From Caldilineaceae bacterium (GTDB lineage Bacteria > Chloroflexota > Anaerolineae > Caldilineales > Caldilineaceae), in contig JAPPKT010000017.1 of assembly GCA_028819675.1 (NCBI GenBank), positions 1 through 6,431 of the forward strand: a DNA stretch of 6,431 bases, written 5' to 3'. Below the pieces are notes generated by a model that saw only the letters and a list, made by a program, of their open reading frames with translations, was not told where the DNA came from and did no database searches. Every line of letters begins with the position of its first letter. The stretch's first letter is position 1. Below, one piece after another: positions 1-6,410 of this stretch. The translations under genes and the position numbers were made by a program.

Positions 1-2
1 AC

Positions 3-830
3 GACTTCGAGCACTGGGGCCTCACCATCTGCCCCGACGTCGACACCGTCCTCTATGGCCTCGCCGGCGTCAACAACCCCCACACCGGCTGGGGTCGCGC
101 CAACGAAACCTGGGCCGTCCTCACCGAAATGGAGCGCCTCGGCGGCGAGGACTGGTTCCGCCTCGGCGACAAGGACCTCGCCCTCCATCTCCTCCGCAAC
201 CAGTGGCTCAAAGTTGGCGTCAACCTGACCGAAGTCACCGACCGCCTGCGCCGCAAGCTCAACGTCCCCTCCCGCATCCTGCCCATGTGCAACCAACCCG
301 TACGCACCCTCGTGCACACCGACGAGGGCGACCTCCCCTTCCAGGACTACTTCGTACGCCGCCGCTGCGAACCCACCTTCCGCGGCCTCACCTTCGTCGG
401 CGCCGCCAAAGCAACCCTCACCCCCGACGTAGCCGCGGCGCTCCAGGCCGCCGCCCAGATCATCATCTGCCCCAGCAACCCCTACCTCAGCGTCGACCCC
501 ATCCTCTCAGTCCCCGGCCTGCGCCAGCTCGTGCAGGACAGCGACGCGCCCGTCGTCGCCGTCAGCCCCATCGTCGGCGGCCGCGCCGTCAAAGGCCCCG
601 TAGCCAAAATGATGCGCGAAATGGGCCATCTCAACCACCTCCCGCTCACCATCGTCGAGCACTACACCGGCCTCCTCGACGGATTCATCCTCGACCAACA
701 GGACCAGGCCGATCAAAGCCGCCTTCCCCTGCCCGCGCTGACAACCGACACCATAATGACCGACCTGCCCTCCAAACAGCGCCTCGCCGCAGAGGTCCTG
801 CAGTTCGGCCAGTCACTAATGGGAAGCTGA
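3..830 (+). CDS. cofD: CofD/FbiA, 2-phospho-L-lactate (or phosphoenolpyruvate) transferase of F420 biosynthesis, 5' partial
   Basis: Transfers the phospho-acid moiety of a GDP-activated intermediate (lactyl-2-diphospho-guanosine, or the enolpyruvyl form in many bacteria) to the deazaflavin Fo, giving F420-0 or dehydro-F420-0; a cytoplasmic enzyme. The frame is open from the window edge, so the first 40-50 residues, with the usual N-terminal glycine-rich nucleotide motif, lie outside; 275 residues are visible against roughly 310-330 for the family. Diagnostic segments are DFEHWGLTICPDVDTVLYGL at the very start (the tail of the family's NTGDDF block), the WGRANETW stretch, IICPSNPYLSVDPIL in the middle, and AVSPIVGGRAVKGPVAKMM followed by the MREMG segment. 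Codons end in C almost everywhere, as in cofC. An ATG at 129 is internal, because conserved sequence continues upstream of it. The next gene starts 48 bases downstream. The family assignment is secure; the exact substrate cannot be read from the sequence. Confidence 0.95.
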   Translation, partial: DFEHWGLTICPDVDTVLYGLAGVNNPHTGWGRANETWAVLTEMERLGGEDWFRLGDKDLALHLLRNQWLKVGVNLTEVTDRLRRKLNVPSRILPMCNQPVRTLVHTDEGDLPFQDYFVRRRCEPTFRGLTFVGAAKATLTPDVAAALQAAAQIIICPSNPYLSVDPILSVPGLRQLVQDSDAPVVAVSPIVGGRAVKGPVAKMMREMGHLNHLPLTIVEHYTGLLDGFILDQQDQADQSRLPLPALTTDTIMTDLPSKQRLAAEVLQFGQSLMGS

Positions 831-860
831 ATTCGTTTTCAGCAAGCCAATCAATTGTTG

Positions 861-874
861 AGAGGTGAATGGAG
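861..874 (+). promoter_or_regulatory. Ribosome binding site that sets the methyltransferase start
   Basis: AGAGGTGA (861-868) lies 10 bases before ATG 879, and a second purine block GGAG (871-874) lies 4 bases before it. The open frame extends upstream to TTG 855 and TTG 858, but neither has a purine-rich block in front. ATG 879 is therefore the better start, giving 970 rather than 978 residues. Confidence 0.6.
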
Positions 875-878
875 TTTT

Positions 879-3791
879 ATGCCGCATCACACCGAACCGA
901 GCGTAAACAATGCCATGGGGATCCTGCTTCAGGCTATGCTGCCTCGAAGTGATGTGCGCTCAGAGAGCACACAAGCCATTTACGGACACCCAAGCCTTAG
1001 GCCCGACATCCTGATCACAGCGCCCGGCCGGGCACCCGTTGTCATCGAGGCCGAGTACATGCCCGCCGCCAGCGTCGAATTAGAAGCGAAGGACCGCCTC
1101 GGGCTTACGACCGCTGCCAACCACCGTGTCATCGAGGCCGCCATCGCCCTCCGCTACCCGGACAAAATAGGCGATGCGCAGAATCTCTCCACTGCCCTCA
1201 CTGATGCCCGTCTGTCATACTGCGTCTTCACAGAAAACGGCAGTGCTACCCGCTTCCCTGAGTCGGGCTGGCTCGACGGCTCGGTCGAGGATCTGGCCGA
1301 TATGGTTCGCCTGGTCTCAGTTCCACAGCACGCCGTCGATCGGGCAACAGAAATCCTGCAGGAAGGCATCGACGGCGCCGCCAAAATCCTCGACGAACTG
1401 GATCGTACCCGCCCAGGCATGACAGGGGCAATCGCCAATCTGTTGGGTATGGCCAACGTGCGCCAGACCCGCCGCATGGCCAGCGCCATCATCGCCAACG
1501 CCCTCGTATTCCACGATCAGATCGCCGGTATGCACGCTCGCATCAAGTCCCTCGCGCATGCCTGTGGCGACAGTGTTGACAACCCGCAGGGCGAAGTTTT
1601 GGCGGCTTGGACCGCCATACTGAACATTAACTACTGGCCCATCTTCTCCATCGCCAAAGATATCCTCGAGCATCTGGACTCCGCAGACGCCGCCCGAATA
1701 CTGCGGCGCCTGCGGAATACCGCACAGGGCGTCAACGCAACCGGCGTCGAAAACGCCCACGACCTCACCGGCCGCATCTTCCAGCGGCTCATAGCCGACC
1801 GCAAATTCCTGGCCACCTTCTACACGCTGCCTGCTTCCGCCGCACTGCTGGCCCTGCTCGCCGTCGCCAAGCTGGAAGGGGTCGACTGGTCGAACTCCGA
1901 GGAAATAGGCAATCTGCGAATCGGCGACTTCGCCTGCGGTACCGGCGCCCTGCTCTCCGCCGTGTACGAACAGATTGCCGCCCGTCACGAGCGTGCAGGC
2001 GGCGACGGCAGCAAGCTGCACAAAGTGATGATGGAGGAGGTGCTCTACGGTTGTGACGTCATGCCGTCAGCAATTCACATCACCGGCTCAACGCTATCAG
2101 GCGTCGAACCAGCGGTCGGCTTTACCAACTCCCGCCTCTACACTGTTCCCTACGGCCGTCAGCAAGATGGCGGCGTAATGATAGGTTCTCTGGAATTGCT
2201 TCAGTCTTCAAGAGTGCAGACACTGTTCAACATCAGCGACCCTGCCATGCGCACCGGTAGCGTGGGCGAAGAGACAGCTGCCCAGATCACCACCGAGATT
2301 CTCGACTTCGGTTATGACTTGGTGATCATGAATCCGCCATTTACGCGTGCCACCAACCACGAAGGGGCGCACGCCGACATCACCAACCCTGCTTTCGCTG
2401 CTTTTGGCGCGACTGATGAAGACCAGAAAGCAATGGGAGAGCGGGCCACTAAGCTGGCGAAGGGCACCTGTTCCGACGGCAACGCCGGCATAGCCTCCAC
2501 TTTTGCGGCGCTAGCCCACAAAAAAGTCAAACCAGGCGGTGTCTTGGCTCTGGTCCTCCCTCTGTCCGCCGCTACTGGTCTGTCCTGGCTAGGCTTGCGC
2601 GAAATGCTTGCCCGTGATTACACCGACATGACTGTGGTGAGTATCGCAGAGAATGATCGTGAAATGTCCTTTTCGTCCGACACGGGCATGGCTGAATGTC
2701 TGGTAATTGCTTGCAGGCTCAGGGAGAACGAAAAGCCCAATGACACAGACCGTTTTATATCCCTTAGCCGCAGGCCGCAAGGGTTTGCCTACGCGAGGGC
2801 ACTGGTGGCAGGCTGCGCCCCTGACAATAGTCAGGTCAGACGAATCGAATGCGGACCATATGGGGGTACGCCCATAATGATTGGGGGCGAGCTGGCGGGC
2901 TACATGATCACCGCGCCCCGTGCCCCAGTCTGGCGCTCAGTGCGGGTGTCCGACTACTCTGTGGCGCAAACTGCATGTGCTCTGACTCAATCCAGCCTGT
3001 GGCTGCCCGGCTGCGCAGATCCGGCTGAACTGAAGACATCGTTACTGGGCGAAGTCGGCGCACTCGGGTTAGTGGATCGCGATATTACGGGCCCGGCCCC
3101 CAAACCAGGCTTGCCTCCTAGAGGGCCCTTTGACAAAGTGCCTCCAAGCCCCACGGCTACCTATCCGTCACTGTGGAACCACGATGCAAAAAATGAAACC
3201 CGTATGGTCTGCGATCCCGATTCACAGCTTCAGGTCAGACAAGGCATGGAGCATGATGCTGAGGAAGTTTGGGATACTGCGAGCAGAGCGCATATAAACC
3301 GTGACTTTACTTTTGGCTCTCAGGCGTTGGCTGTCGCTTTCACGGTCAAGGAGTCAATTGGCGGGAGGGTATGGCCCAACGTTATCTTTTCCGATCGCAG
3401 GTTTGATTACGCCTTCGCATTATGGGGGAACTCCACACTGGGTCTGCTGTCCTATTGGTGGCATTCCAGCCGTCAGCAATCGAGCAAGGCGAGTATTACT
3501 ATCCGCTCCGCCGAGTCTCTCCCTGTACTGGATTTACGCTGCCTCACAGATGAACAGTTGTGTATCGCTGAGAAAGTCTTTGAGGAGTTCCGGGACAAAG
3601 ACCTGACGCCCGCATACCTCGCCGACGCGGACCCCTACCGCGCCCTCCTGGACCGGCGCGTCATCTGCGATCTCCTCGGCTTCGACGAGGACATCTACAA
3701 GGCCGTCCGCCTCCTTTCCGCCAAATGGTGCGCCGAGCCGTCCGTGCACGGCGGGAAGGAGCGCCCAGAATCTGCCGAGCTAGTAATCTAA
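879..3791 (+). CDS. Putative type IIG-like DNA methyltransferase-nuclease: PD-(D/E)XK-like N-terminus, gamma-class N6-adenine methylase, C-terminal target recognition
   Basis: Predicted to methylate adenine N6 in DNA using S-adenosylmethionine, and perhaps to cut unmodified DNA. Seen in the 970 residues from ATG 879: an N-terminal block RPD (P42-D43), then VVIEAEY with E57 and E59, resembling a PD-(D/E)XK core but with Glu where Lys is usual; a helical linker at about 140-300; methylase motif X-like FYTLPASA (314-321); the SAM-binding motif FACGTG (351-356); an acidic motif II at YGCD393; catalytic NPPF (485-488); and the PGG turn (552-554) with VLPLSAATG after it. Motif order X-I-IV-TRD defines the gamma class. 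Residues about 640-910 form the likely target-recognition region, with WNSTLGLL-like ALWGNSTLGLL (N851) and YWWHSSRQQ, as in PglX and type IIG C-termini. It lies between cofD and cofC with no partner gene. The methylase assignment is firm; the nuclease and defence roles are inferred. An orphan methylase with an inactive nuclease fold is the main alternative. Confidence 0.88.
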   Translation: MPHHTEPSVNNAMGILLQAMLPRSDVRSESTQAIYGHPSLRPDILITAPGRAPVVIEAEYMPAASVELEAKDRLGLTTAANHRVIEAAIALRYPDKIGDAQNLSTALTDARLSYCVFTENGSATRFPESGWLDGSVEDLADMVRLVSVPQHAVDRATEILQEGIDGAAKILDELDRTRPGMTGAIANLLGMANVRQTRRMASAIIANALVFHDQIAGMHARIKSLAHACGDSVDNPQGEVLAAWTAILNINYWPIFSIAKDILEHLDSADAARILRRLRNTAQGVNATGVENAHDLTGRIFQRLIADRKFLATFYTLPASAALLALLAVAKLEGVDWSNSEEIGNLRIGDFACGTGALLSAVYEQIAARHERAGGDGSKLHKVMMEEVLYGCDVMPSAIHITGSTLSGVEPAVGFTNSRLYTVPYGRQQDGGVMIGSLELLQSSRVQTLFNISDPAMRTGSVGEETAAQITTEILDFGYDLVIMNPPFTRATNHEGAHADITNPAFAAFGATDEDQKAMGERATKLAKGTCSDGNAGIASTFAALAHKKVKPGGVLALVLPLSAATGLSWLGLREMLARDYTDMTVVSIAENDREMSFSSDTGMAECLVIACRLRENEKPNDTDRFISLSRRPQGFAYARALVAGCAPDNSQVRRIECGPYGGTPIMIGGELAGYMITAPRAPVWRSVRVSDYSVAQTACALTQSSLWLPGCADPAELKTSLLGEVGALGLVDRDITGPAPKPGLPPRGPFDKVPPSPTATYPSLWNHDAKNETRMVCDPDSQLQVRQGMEHDAEEVWDTASRAHINRDFTFGSQALAVAFTVKESIGGRVWPNVIFSDRRFDYAFALWGNSTLGLLSYWWHSSRQQSSKASITIRSAESLPVLDLRCLTDEQLCIAEKVFEEFRDKDLTPAYLADADPYRALLDRRVICDLLGFDEDIYKAVRLLSAKWCAEPSVHGGKERPESAELVI

Positions 3792-3982
3792 CACTTTTTC
3801 TGTCGCTTCTTGACCGTTAGACTGCCCCTACACGTGCGCGGCAAATTGCTTCATTTTACACCTAAGTCTGTGGCCCAGCTTTAGGGCTCAAGCCCAACGT
3901 TCGAGCGAGAATCGACGTAAACTTAGACCTTCTGGCCCCAAGTAAACGTGTATCCACTGGACTCCAACAACCGGATCCTCAA
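3792..3982 (+). other. Gene-free gap between methyltransferase and cofC; no clear promoter
   Basis: No open frame or RNA gene is supported here. The gap is visibly richer in A and T than cofC. It contains a short inverted repeat GGGCT-CA-AGCCC (3884-3895), two GTAAAC copies 25 bases apart (3917-3922 and 3942-3947), and a TTGACC (3810-3815) without a matching -10 box at normal distance. A T-run follows the methyltransferase stop (3795-3799) but has no stem before it, so it is not a convincing terminator. A promoter for cofC may lie here, since cofC is 191 bases from the preceding stop, but none can be picked with confidence. Confidence 0.4.
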
Positions 3983-4609
3983 ATGAGCTTGTGGACCATC
4001 GTCCCCGTCAAACCCTTCAACGAAGGCAAAAGCCGCCTCGCCGGCCACATCTCCCCCCAACAGCGCCGCGCCCTCAACCGCGAACTCCTCACCCGCACCC
4101 TCACAGCCATCAACCAGGCCCACCTCGACGCCGAAATCCTCGTCATAAGCCGCGACACCCACGCCCTCGACGCGGCAAAACGCGCCGGCAGCCGCGCCCT
4201 GCCCGAAGAAAGCCAGCCCTGCACCCCCAACGACACCGAGTCCGAACCACAGCTCAACGCCGCCCTGACCCAGGCCGCCCGCCACGCCGCCGCCCACGGC
4301 GCAACCAAACTCCTCGTCCTCCCCACCGACATGCCCAACCTCACAGCCGGCGACGTCCGCACAATGGCCGCCTCCCGCGGCCCCGAACCCCAGATCACCA
4401 TCGCCCCCAGCCGCGACGGCGGCACCAACGCCCTCATGCTCCAACCGGCCCAGGCCATCCCCTTCGCCTTCGGCCGCGACAGCTTCCTCCGCCACCAGCG
4501 CCTCGCCGCCCAAGCCGGCATCCCCGTCCACGTCGTCCAATCCGACTCCCTCCTCTTCGACATCGACCGGCCCGAAGACTACCGCCGCGTCTTCAACCAC
4601 CGTAGTTAG
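3983..4609 (+). CDS. cofC: CofC/FbiD, phospholactate (or phosphoenolpyruvate) guanylyltransferase of F420 biosynthesis
   Basis: Couples GTP to 2-phospho-L-lactate in archaea, or to phosphoenolpyruvate in many bacteria (FbiD), releasing pyrophosphate and giving the GDP-linked intermediate that CofD uses; cytoplasmic. The 208 residues match the family's usual length of about 200-220. Seen: an N-terminal nucleotide-binding segment VPVKPFNEGKSRL (7-19), the metal-binding LPTDMP (D116) of the nucleotidyltransferase fold, DGGTNAL (145-151) for base and phosphate contact, FGRDSF (163-168), and the C-terminal DIDRPEDY (193-200). ATG 3983 gives the expected N-terminus MSLWTIVPVK, but no good Shine-Dalgarno precedes it, so translation may start weakly or from a leaderless transcript. 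Third codon positions are overwhelmingly C, like cofD and unlike the middle of the intervening gene. It probably once stood next to cofD. Substrate choice is unresolved. Confidence 0.95.
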   Translation: MSLWTIVPVKPFNEGKSRLAGHISPQQRRALNRELLTRTLTAINQAHLDAEILVISRDTHALDAAKRAGSRALPEESQPCTPNDTESEPQLNAALTQAARHAAAHGATKLLVLPTDMPNLTAGDVRTMAASRGPEPQITIAPSRDGGTNALMLQPAQAIPFAFGRDSFLRHQRLAAQAGIPVHVVQSDSLLFDIDRPEDYRRVFNHRS

Positions 4610-4657
4610 TGGACAGCGGCAAGAAACTGCTGGGGAGCGTTGACATCTCCACCTGTA

Positions 4658-4683
4658 GGGGCACCCCTTGTGGGTGCCCTCCT
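4658..4683. repeat. Short GC-rich palindromic element (GGGCACCC / GGGTGCCC)
   Basis: Perfect 8-base arms at 4659-4666 and 4672-4679 enclose the loop CTTGT. It follows cofC by 49 bases and lies between two convergent genes. The frame GTAGGGGC...GCCCTCC resembles palindromes I recall as abundant in intergenic DNA of Chloroflexota and some cyanobacteria. The downstream TCCTTGTTG has few T's, so it would be at best a weak terminator for cofC. The hairpin is directly seen; membership of a dispersed family is from memory. Confidence 0.6.
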
Positions 4684-4775
4684 TGTTGCCCCCGTCTACT
4701 TGGCTGGACACAACCACGAAATCGCCCATCCTGCGGAAACGAGACCTGTCGGGCATCCCGTCCCAACCAGAAATC

Positions 4776-4803
4776 AAAAACCGCCACCTGCCGTGACGGT
4801 TTT
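4776..4803 (-). terminator. Intrinsic terminator of the TPR membrane protein gene
   Basis: Read on the minus strand, ACCGTCAC and GTGGCGGT form an 8-pair stem with one G-U pair and a five-base loop GGCAG, followed by TTTTTG. Flanking A's before the stem can pair with the first T's. It starts about 35 bases past the stop codon at 4838-4840. On the plus strand the G-U pair becomes a C-A mismatch, so the structure works best for the minus-strand gene. Confidence 0.75.
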
Positions 4804-4837
4804 ACCCTACACTCGAAACTTCACACCATCCCGTGAC

Positions 4838-5827
4838 TCAATCTCCTTCACTCTTGCTCTCATCAACGGGCTGGTTCTCACCAGTGGGAAACATGTTGAC
4901 AGGCTGCTGCAACAATGTGCCCATGCGCACGCGGGCAATAACCGCTAGTTGCGTGTTGCTGTCCAAGGCGAGTTCAAAAGTCTTTTCAAAGAGTTCAAGT
5001 GCAGCGCCAATGTCTCCCTCCATTTCCGACACAGTGCCGAGCAGAAAATATCCCTGTGGGTCAAGAGGGTATAGGCGGATCGCATCCTCGCCGATTTTTC
5101 TCGCCTTCTCGAGATCACCAACCGTCGCATAGGCAGAACCCAAGATCCACCAGTAGGAAGTTTTCTGATCGGGGTCGATGAGCGCAATCGCTTCTGCTAA
5201 TGTGTCGTCAACAATCTCACCCTGCCCCAGTTTGTCCCGGACCACTGCCTCCCAGATTAGAAGCTCGGCGTCCGGCTTGGTTAGTTCACTTTTGGCCTCT
5301 TCGATGACTGCCAGCGCGTCGCCCCAATTCTCCTCAAGCGTCAGTTGTCGTACCGACGTAACTGCTTCGGACGCTATGACGGTATTGGCATCGACGGGAA
5401 TGAATTCGAGCAGAGCCCAAACCATCGCCGCGACCAACGCTACCGTTCCGAATGTCAGGCTCAATCTCCGAATGAGATTGCGGCGGTTGGCCGCCACCAC
5501 CTCGTCGAGCCGCCACCACATCCCTTGCGCCGGAGAATTGCGTGTTCGCAACTGCCGCAAACCGCCGGCACTGTCAAGAACTCGCACAATGCGCCCGGCA
5601 TCACTTCGCAACTTTCCCTGCAAACTCAGCCATCTGGTCTGCTCAGGTCGAAGGTCCAGGCCGCTGGACTCCAGTTGAGAAAAGCAATCTTCTATGCTGT
5701 CAAGGAGCACCAGGAAAGTTTCAGCATTATCTCGACGCAACTGCACAACTGCGCGTTCAGCCTCGTCCAGTCTGTCCCGCAATATGGTCGCAAGACTCTG
5801 CCGCTCTTCCCGCACTGAATATGCCAC
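4838..5827 (-). CDS. Single-pass membrane protein with C-terminal TPR-like repeats, function unknown
   Basis: I do not recognise a named family. The 329-residue product has an N-terminal charged helical region (about 1-90, likely coiled coil, e.g. ILRDRLDEAERAVVQLRRDN), a basic stretch RRNLIRR (115-121), and one hydrophobic helix at 122-143. By the positive-inside rule the N-terminus is cytoplasmic and the C-terminal half lies outside the membrane. That half holds at least two recognisable TPR-like helix pairs: YWWILGSAYATVGDLEKARK with following residues (225-253) and YFLLGTVSEMEGDIGAALEL with following residues (260-288). Weaker helical pairs precede them at about 154-217. TPRs usually mediate protein-protein contact, so a scaffold or sensor role is possible but unproven. 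The start is GTG at 5825-5827, chosen because AGGAGG lies 7 bases upstream and the first in-frame Met is residue 103. It converges on cofC and has its own terminator. Codon use is more mixed than in cofC. Confidence 0.85.
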   Translation of the reverse strand: MAYSVREERQSLATILRDRLDEAERAVVQLRRDNAETFLVLLDSIEDCFSQLESSGLDLRPEQTRWLSLQGKLRSDAGRIVRVLDSAGGLRQLRTRNSPAQGMWWRLDEVVAANRRNLIRRLSLTFGTVALVAAMVWALLEFIPVDANTVIASEAVTSVRQLTLEENWGDALAVIEEAKSELTKPDAELLIWEAVVRDKLGQGEIVDDTLAEAIALIDPDQKTSYWWILGSAYATVGDLEKARKIGEDAIRLYPLDPQGYFLLGTVSEMEGDIGAALELFEKTFELALDSNTQLAVIARVRMGTLLQQPVNMFPTGENQPVDESKSEGD

Positions 5828-5834
5828 GAGCCAC

Positions 5835-5840
5835 CCTCCT
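5835..5840 (-). promoter_or_regulatory. Shine-Dalgarno AGGAGG deciding the GTG start
   Basis: On the minus strand AGGAGG sits 7 bases before GTG (5827-5825). This is the strongest ribosome binding site in the window and supports GTG as the start of the TPR protein. Confidence 0.8.
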
Positions 5841-5857
5841 GTACTGTGGTGGTGCCC

Positions 5858-5886
5858 AGCCTAGCACATCATCACATCAGGAACAA
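5858..5886 (-). promoter_or_regulatory. Weak candidate promoter for the TPR protein gene
   Basis: On the minus strand TTGTTC (5886-5881) and TAGGCT (5863-5858) are separated by 17 bases, with a TG one base before the -10 box (extended -10 type). Each box matches consensus at only three of six positions. The implied leader would be about 25 bases and would include the AGGAGG site. Confidence 0.25.
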
Positions 5887-6033
5887 CCCGATAGTCCCTG
5901 TCCCTGCCGTGTGCCTTCCAGAATGGGGGTGAACTCTTGCATACCTCCGGCAGCAACCAAACCACGACCAGTCTGCGATCAACACCAATGCAGGCGAATC
6001 GCCGCAACTGACCACTGCGGTTCTGGGCGGTCG

Positions 6034-6077
6034 GGCCTTCGGCCATCCCTTGTGGGGGCCCCGCAACGCCCCCTCCA
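6034..6077. repeat. Degenerate GC-rich hairpin element sharing CCCTTGTGGG with the one after cofC
   Basis: GGCC-TTC-GGCC (6034-6044) is followed by CCCTTGTGGG (6047-6056), an identical core to 4665-4674, and then GGGGGC (6054-6059) pairing with GCCCCC (6068-6073). It ends in CCCTCC like the 4658 element. It may be a decayed or variant copy of the same repeat family, but two copies in 6 kb cannot prove this. Confidence 0.4.
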
Positions 6078-6266
6078 GCTAACCCACCATGTCGCCGCGT
6101 TTCGATCTCCTGTCTATACCGCCGGTCGCCCACCCACTGCGCGCCGGCCCGCAGCGATTTCCGGCGGCAGCCTATGTTACAACGCTAGCAATGAGAGAGT
6201 CTGCCTCTGACGACCCTGCCGCAATCGGCGGGCGACCGTCATACGGAAACACTCTTCCCTTGTATT

Positions 6267-6293
6267 GCGGGGGCGGCGTCTTGCGCCCGCCGC
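6267..6293. repeat. GC-rich hairpin (GCGG-GGGCG / CGCCC-G-CCGC)
   Basis: Arms 6267-6275 and 6284-6293 pair over nine base pairs with one bulged G at 6289 and an eight-base loop. The loop contains TCTTG, similar to the CTTGT loop of the 4658 element, so it may be a third relative. No T-run follows, so it is not an intrinsic terminator on the plus strand. Confidence 0.4.
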
Positions 6294-6374
6294 GTCCGCG
6301 GACCATTCAACGTGCTGCCAATGAAGGTGTAACGGACAAACAACTGATACGTTATCAGGGCCGTTACCGTAACG
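6294..6374. promoter_or_regulatory. Cluster of palindromes and TAACG motifs, possible operator region
   Basis: Seen in order: a perfect 10-base palindrome GTCCGCGGAC (6294-6303); GTAACGG (6329-6335); the inverted repeat CTGATA-CGT-TATCAG (6344-6358); and CGTTAC-C-GTAACG (6362-6374). The core TAACG or its complement CGTTA occurs four times (6330, 6350, 6362, 6370). GTAACGG at 6329 is also fully complementary to CCGTTAC at 6361-6367, enclosing the CTGATA repeat. This lies 37 bases or more before a well-placed ATG at 6411, which suits a transcription-factor binding region. No regulator can be named. Confidence 0.4.
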
Positions 6375-6410
6375 CTGGCACACACCAGGATATACTTCAG
6401 GTGATAGCTT

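Larger units (their letters stand above)
5887..6410. other. About 520 bases with no convincing gene; GC-rich hairpins and palindromes
   Basis: Several frames are open for 60-110 codons on both strands, but none has a Shine-Dalgarno, a recognisable motif or a plausible amino-acid make-up. No tRNA cloverleaf or rRNA segment was seen. The left part (5887-6030) shows nothing. The right part holds two GC-rich hairpin elements and the palindrome cluster listed separately. It may be intergenic regulatory DNA between the divergent TPR gene and a gene starting at or beyond the right edge. Confidence 0.5.

Noticed and set aside
203..868. Long plus-strand frame rich in Arg, Pro and His overlapping cofD
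   Set aside because: It is the out-of-frame reading of a C-rich gene, with a low-complexity product and no motif; the cofD frame shows clear family motifs.
1317..2021. 234-codon minus-strand frame inside the methyltransferase gene
   Set aside because: It is antisense to methylase motifs X and I, has no recognisable domain, and cannot be real alongside them without independent evidence.
3860..3915. tRNA-like GTTCGA motif, considered as an attachment site for the insertion
   Set aside because: No acceptor, D or anticodon stems can be built around it, and no integrase or flanking direct repeats are visible.
4640..4645. Perfect TTGACA -35 box after cofC
   Set aside because: No -10 box lies 15-19 bases downstream; that stretch is the GC-rich palindrome.
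3923..4777. 284-codon minus-strand frame over cofC
   Set aside because: The Gly/Val/Ala-rich product is typical of the antisense of a gene with C-ending codons, and the cofC frame is unmistakable.
5861..6133. 90-codon minus-strand frame upstream of the TPR gene
   Set aside because: No ribosome binding site, no motif and unlikely composition; probably chance openness in GC-rich DNA.
5542..6210. 222-codon plus-strand frame spanning the start of the TPR gene
   Set aside because: It lies antisense to a gene with a strong ribosome binding site and has Cys/Pro/Arg-rich composition without motifs.
6391..6396. TATACT, a good -10 box before ATG 6411
   Set aside because: It would start transcription within or just after the AGGTGA ribosome binding site, and no -35 box is found at the right spacing.
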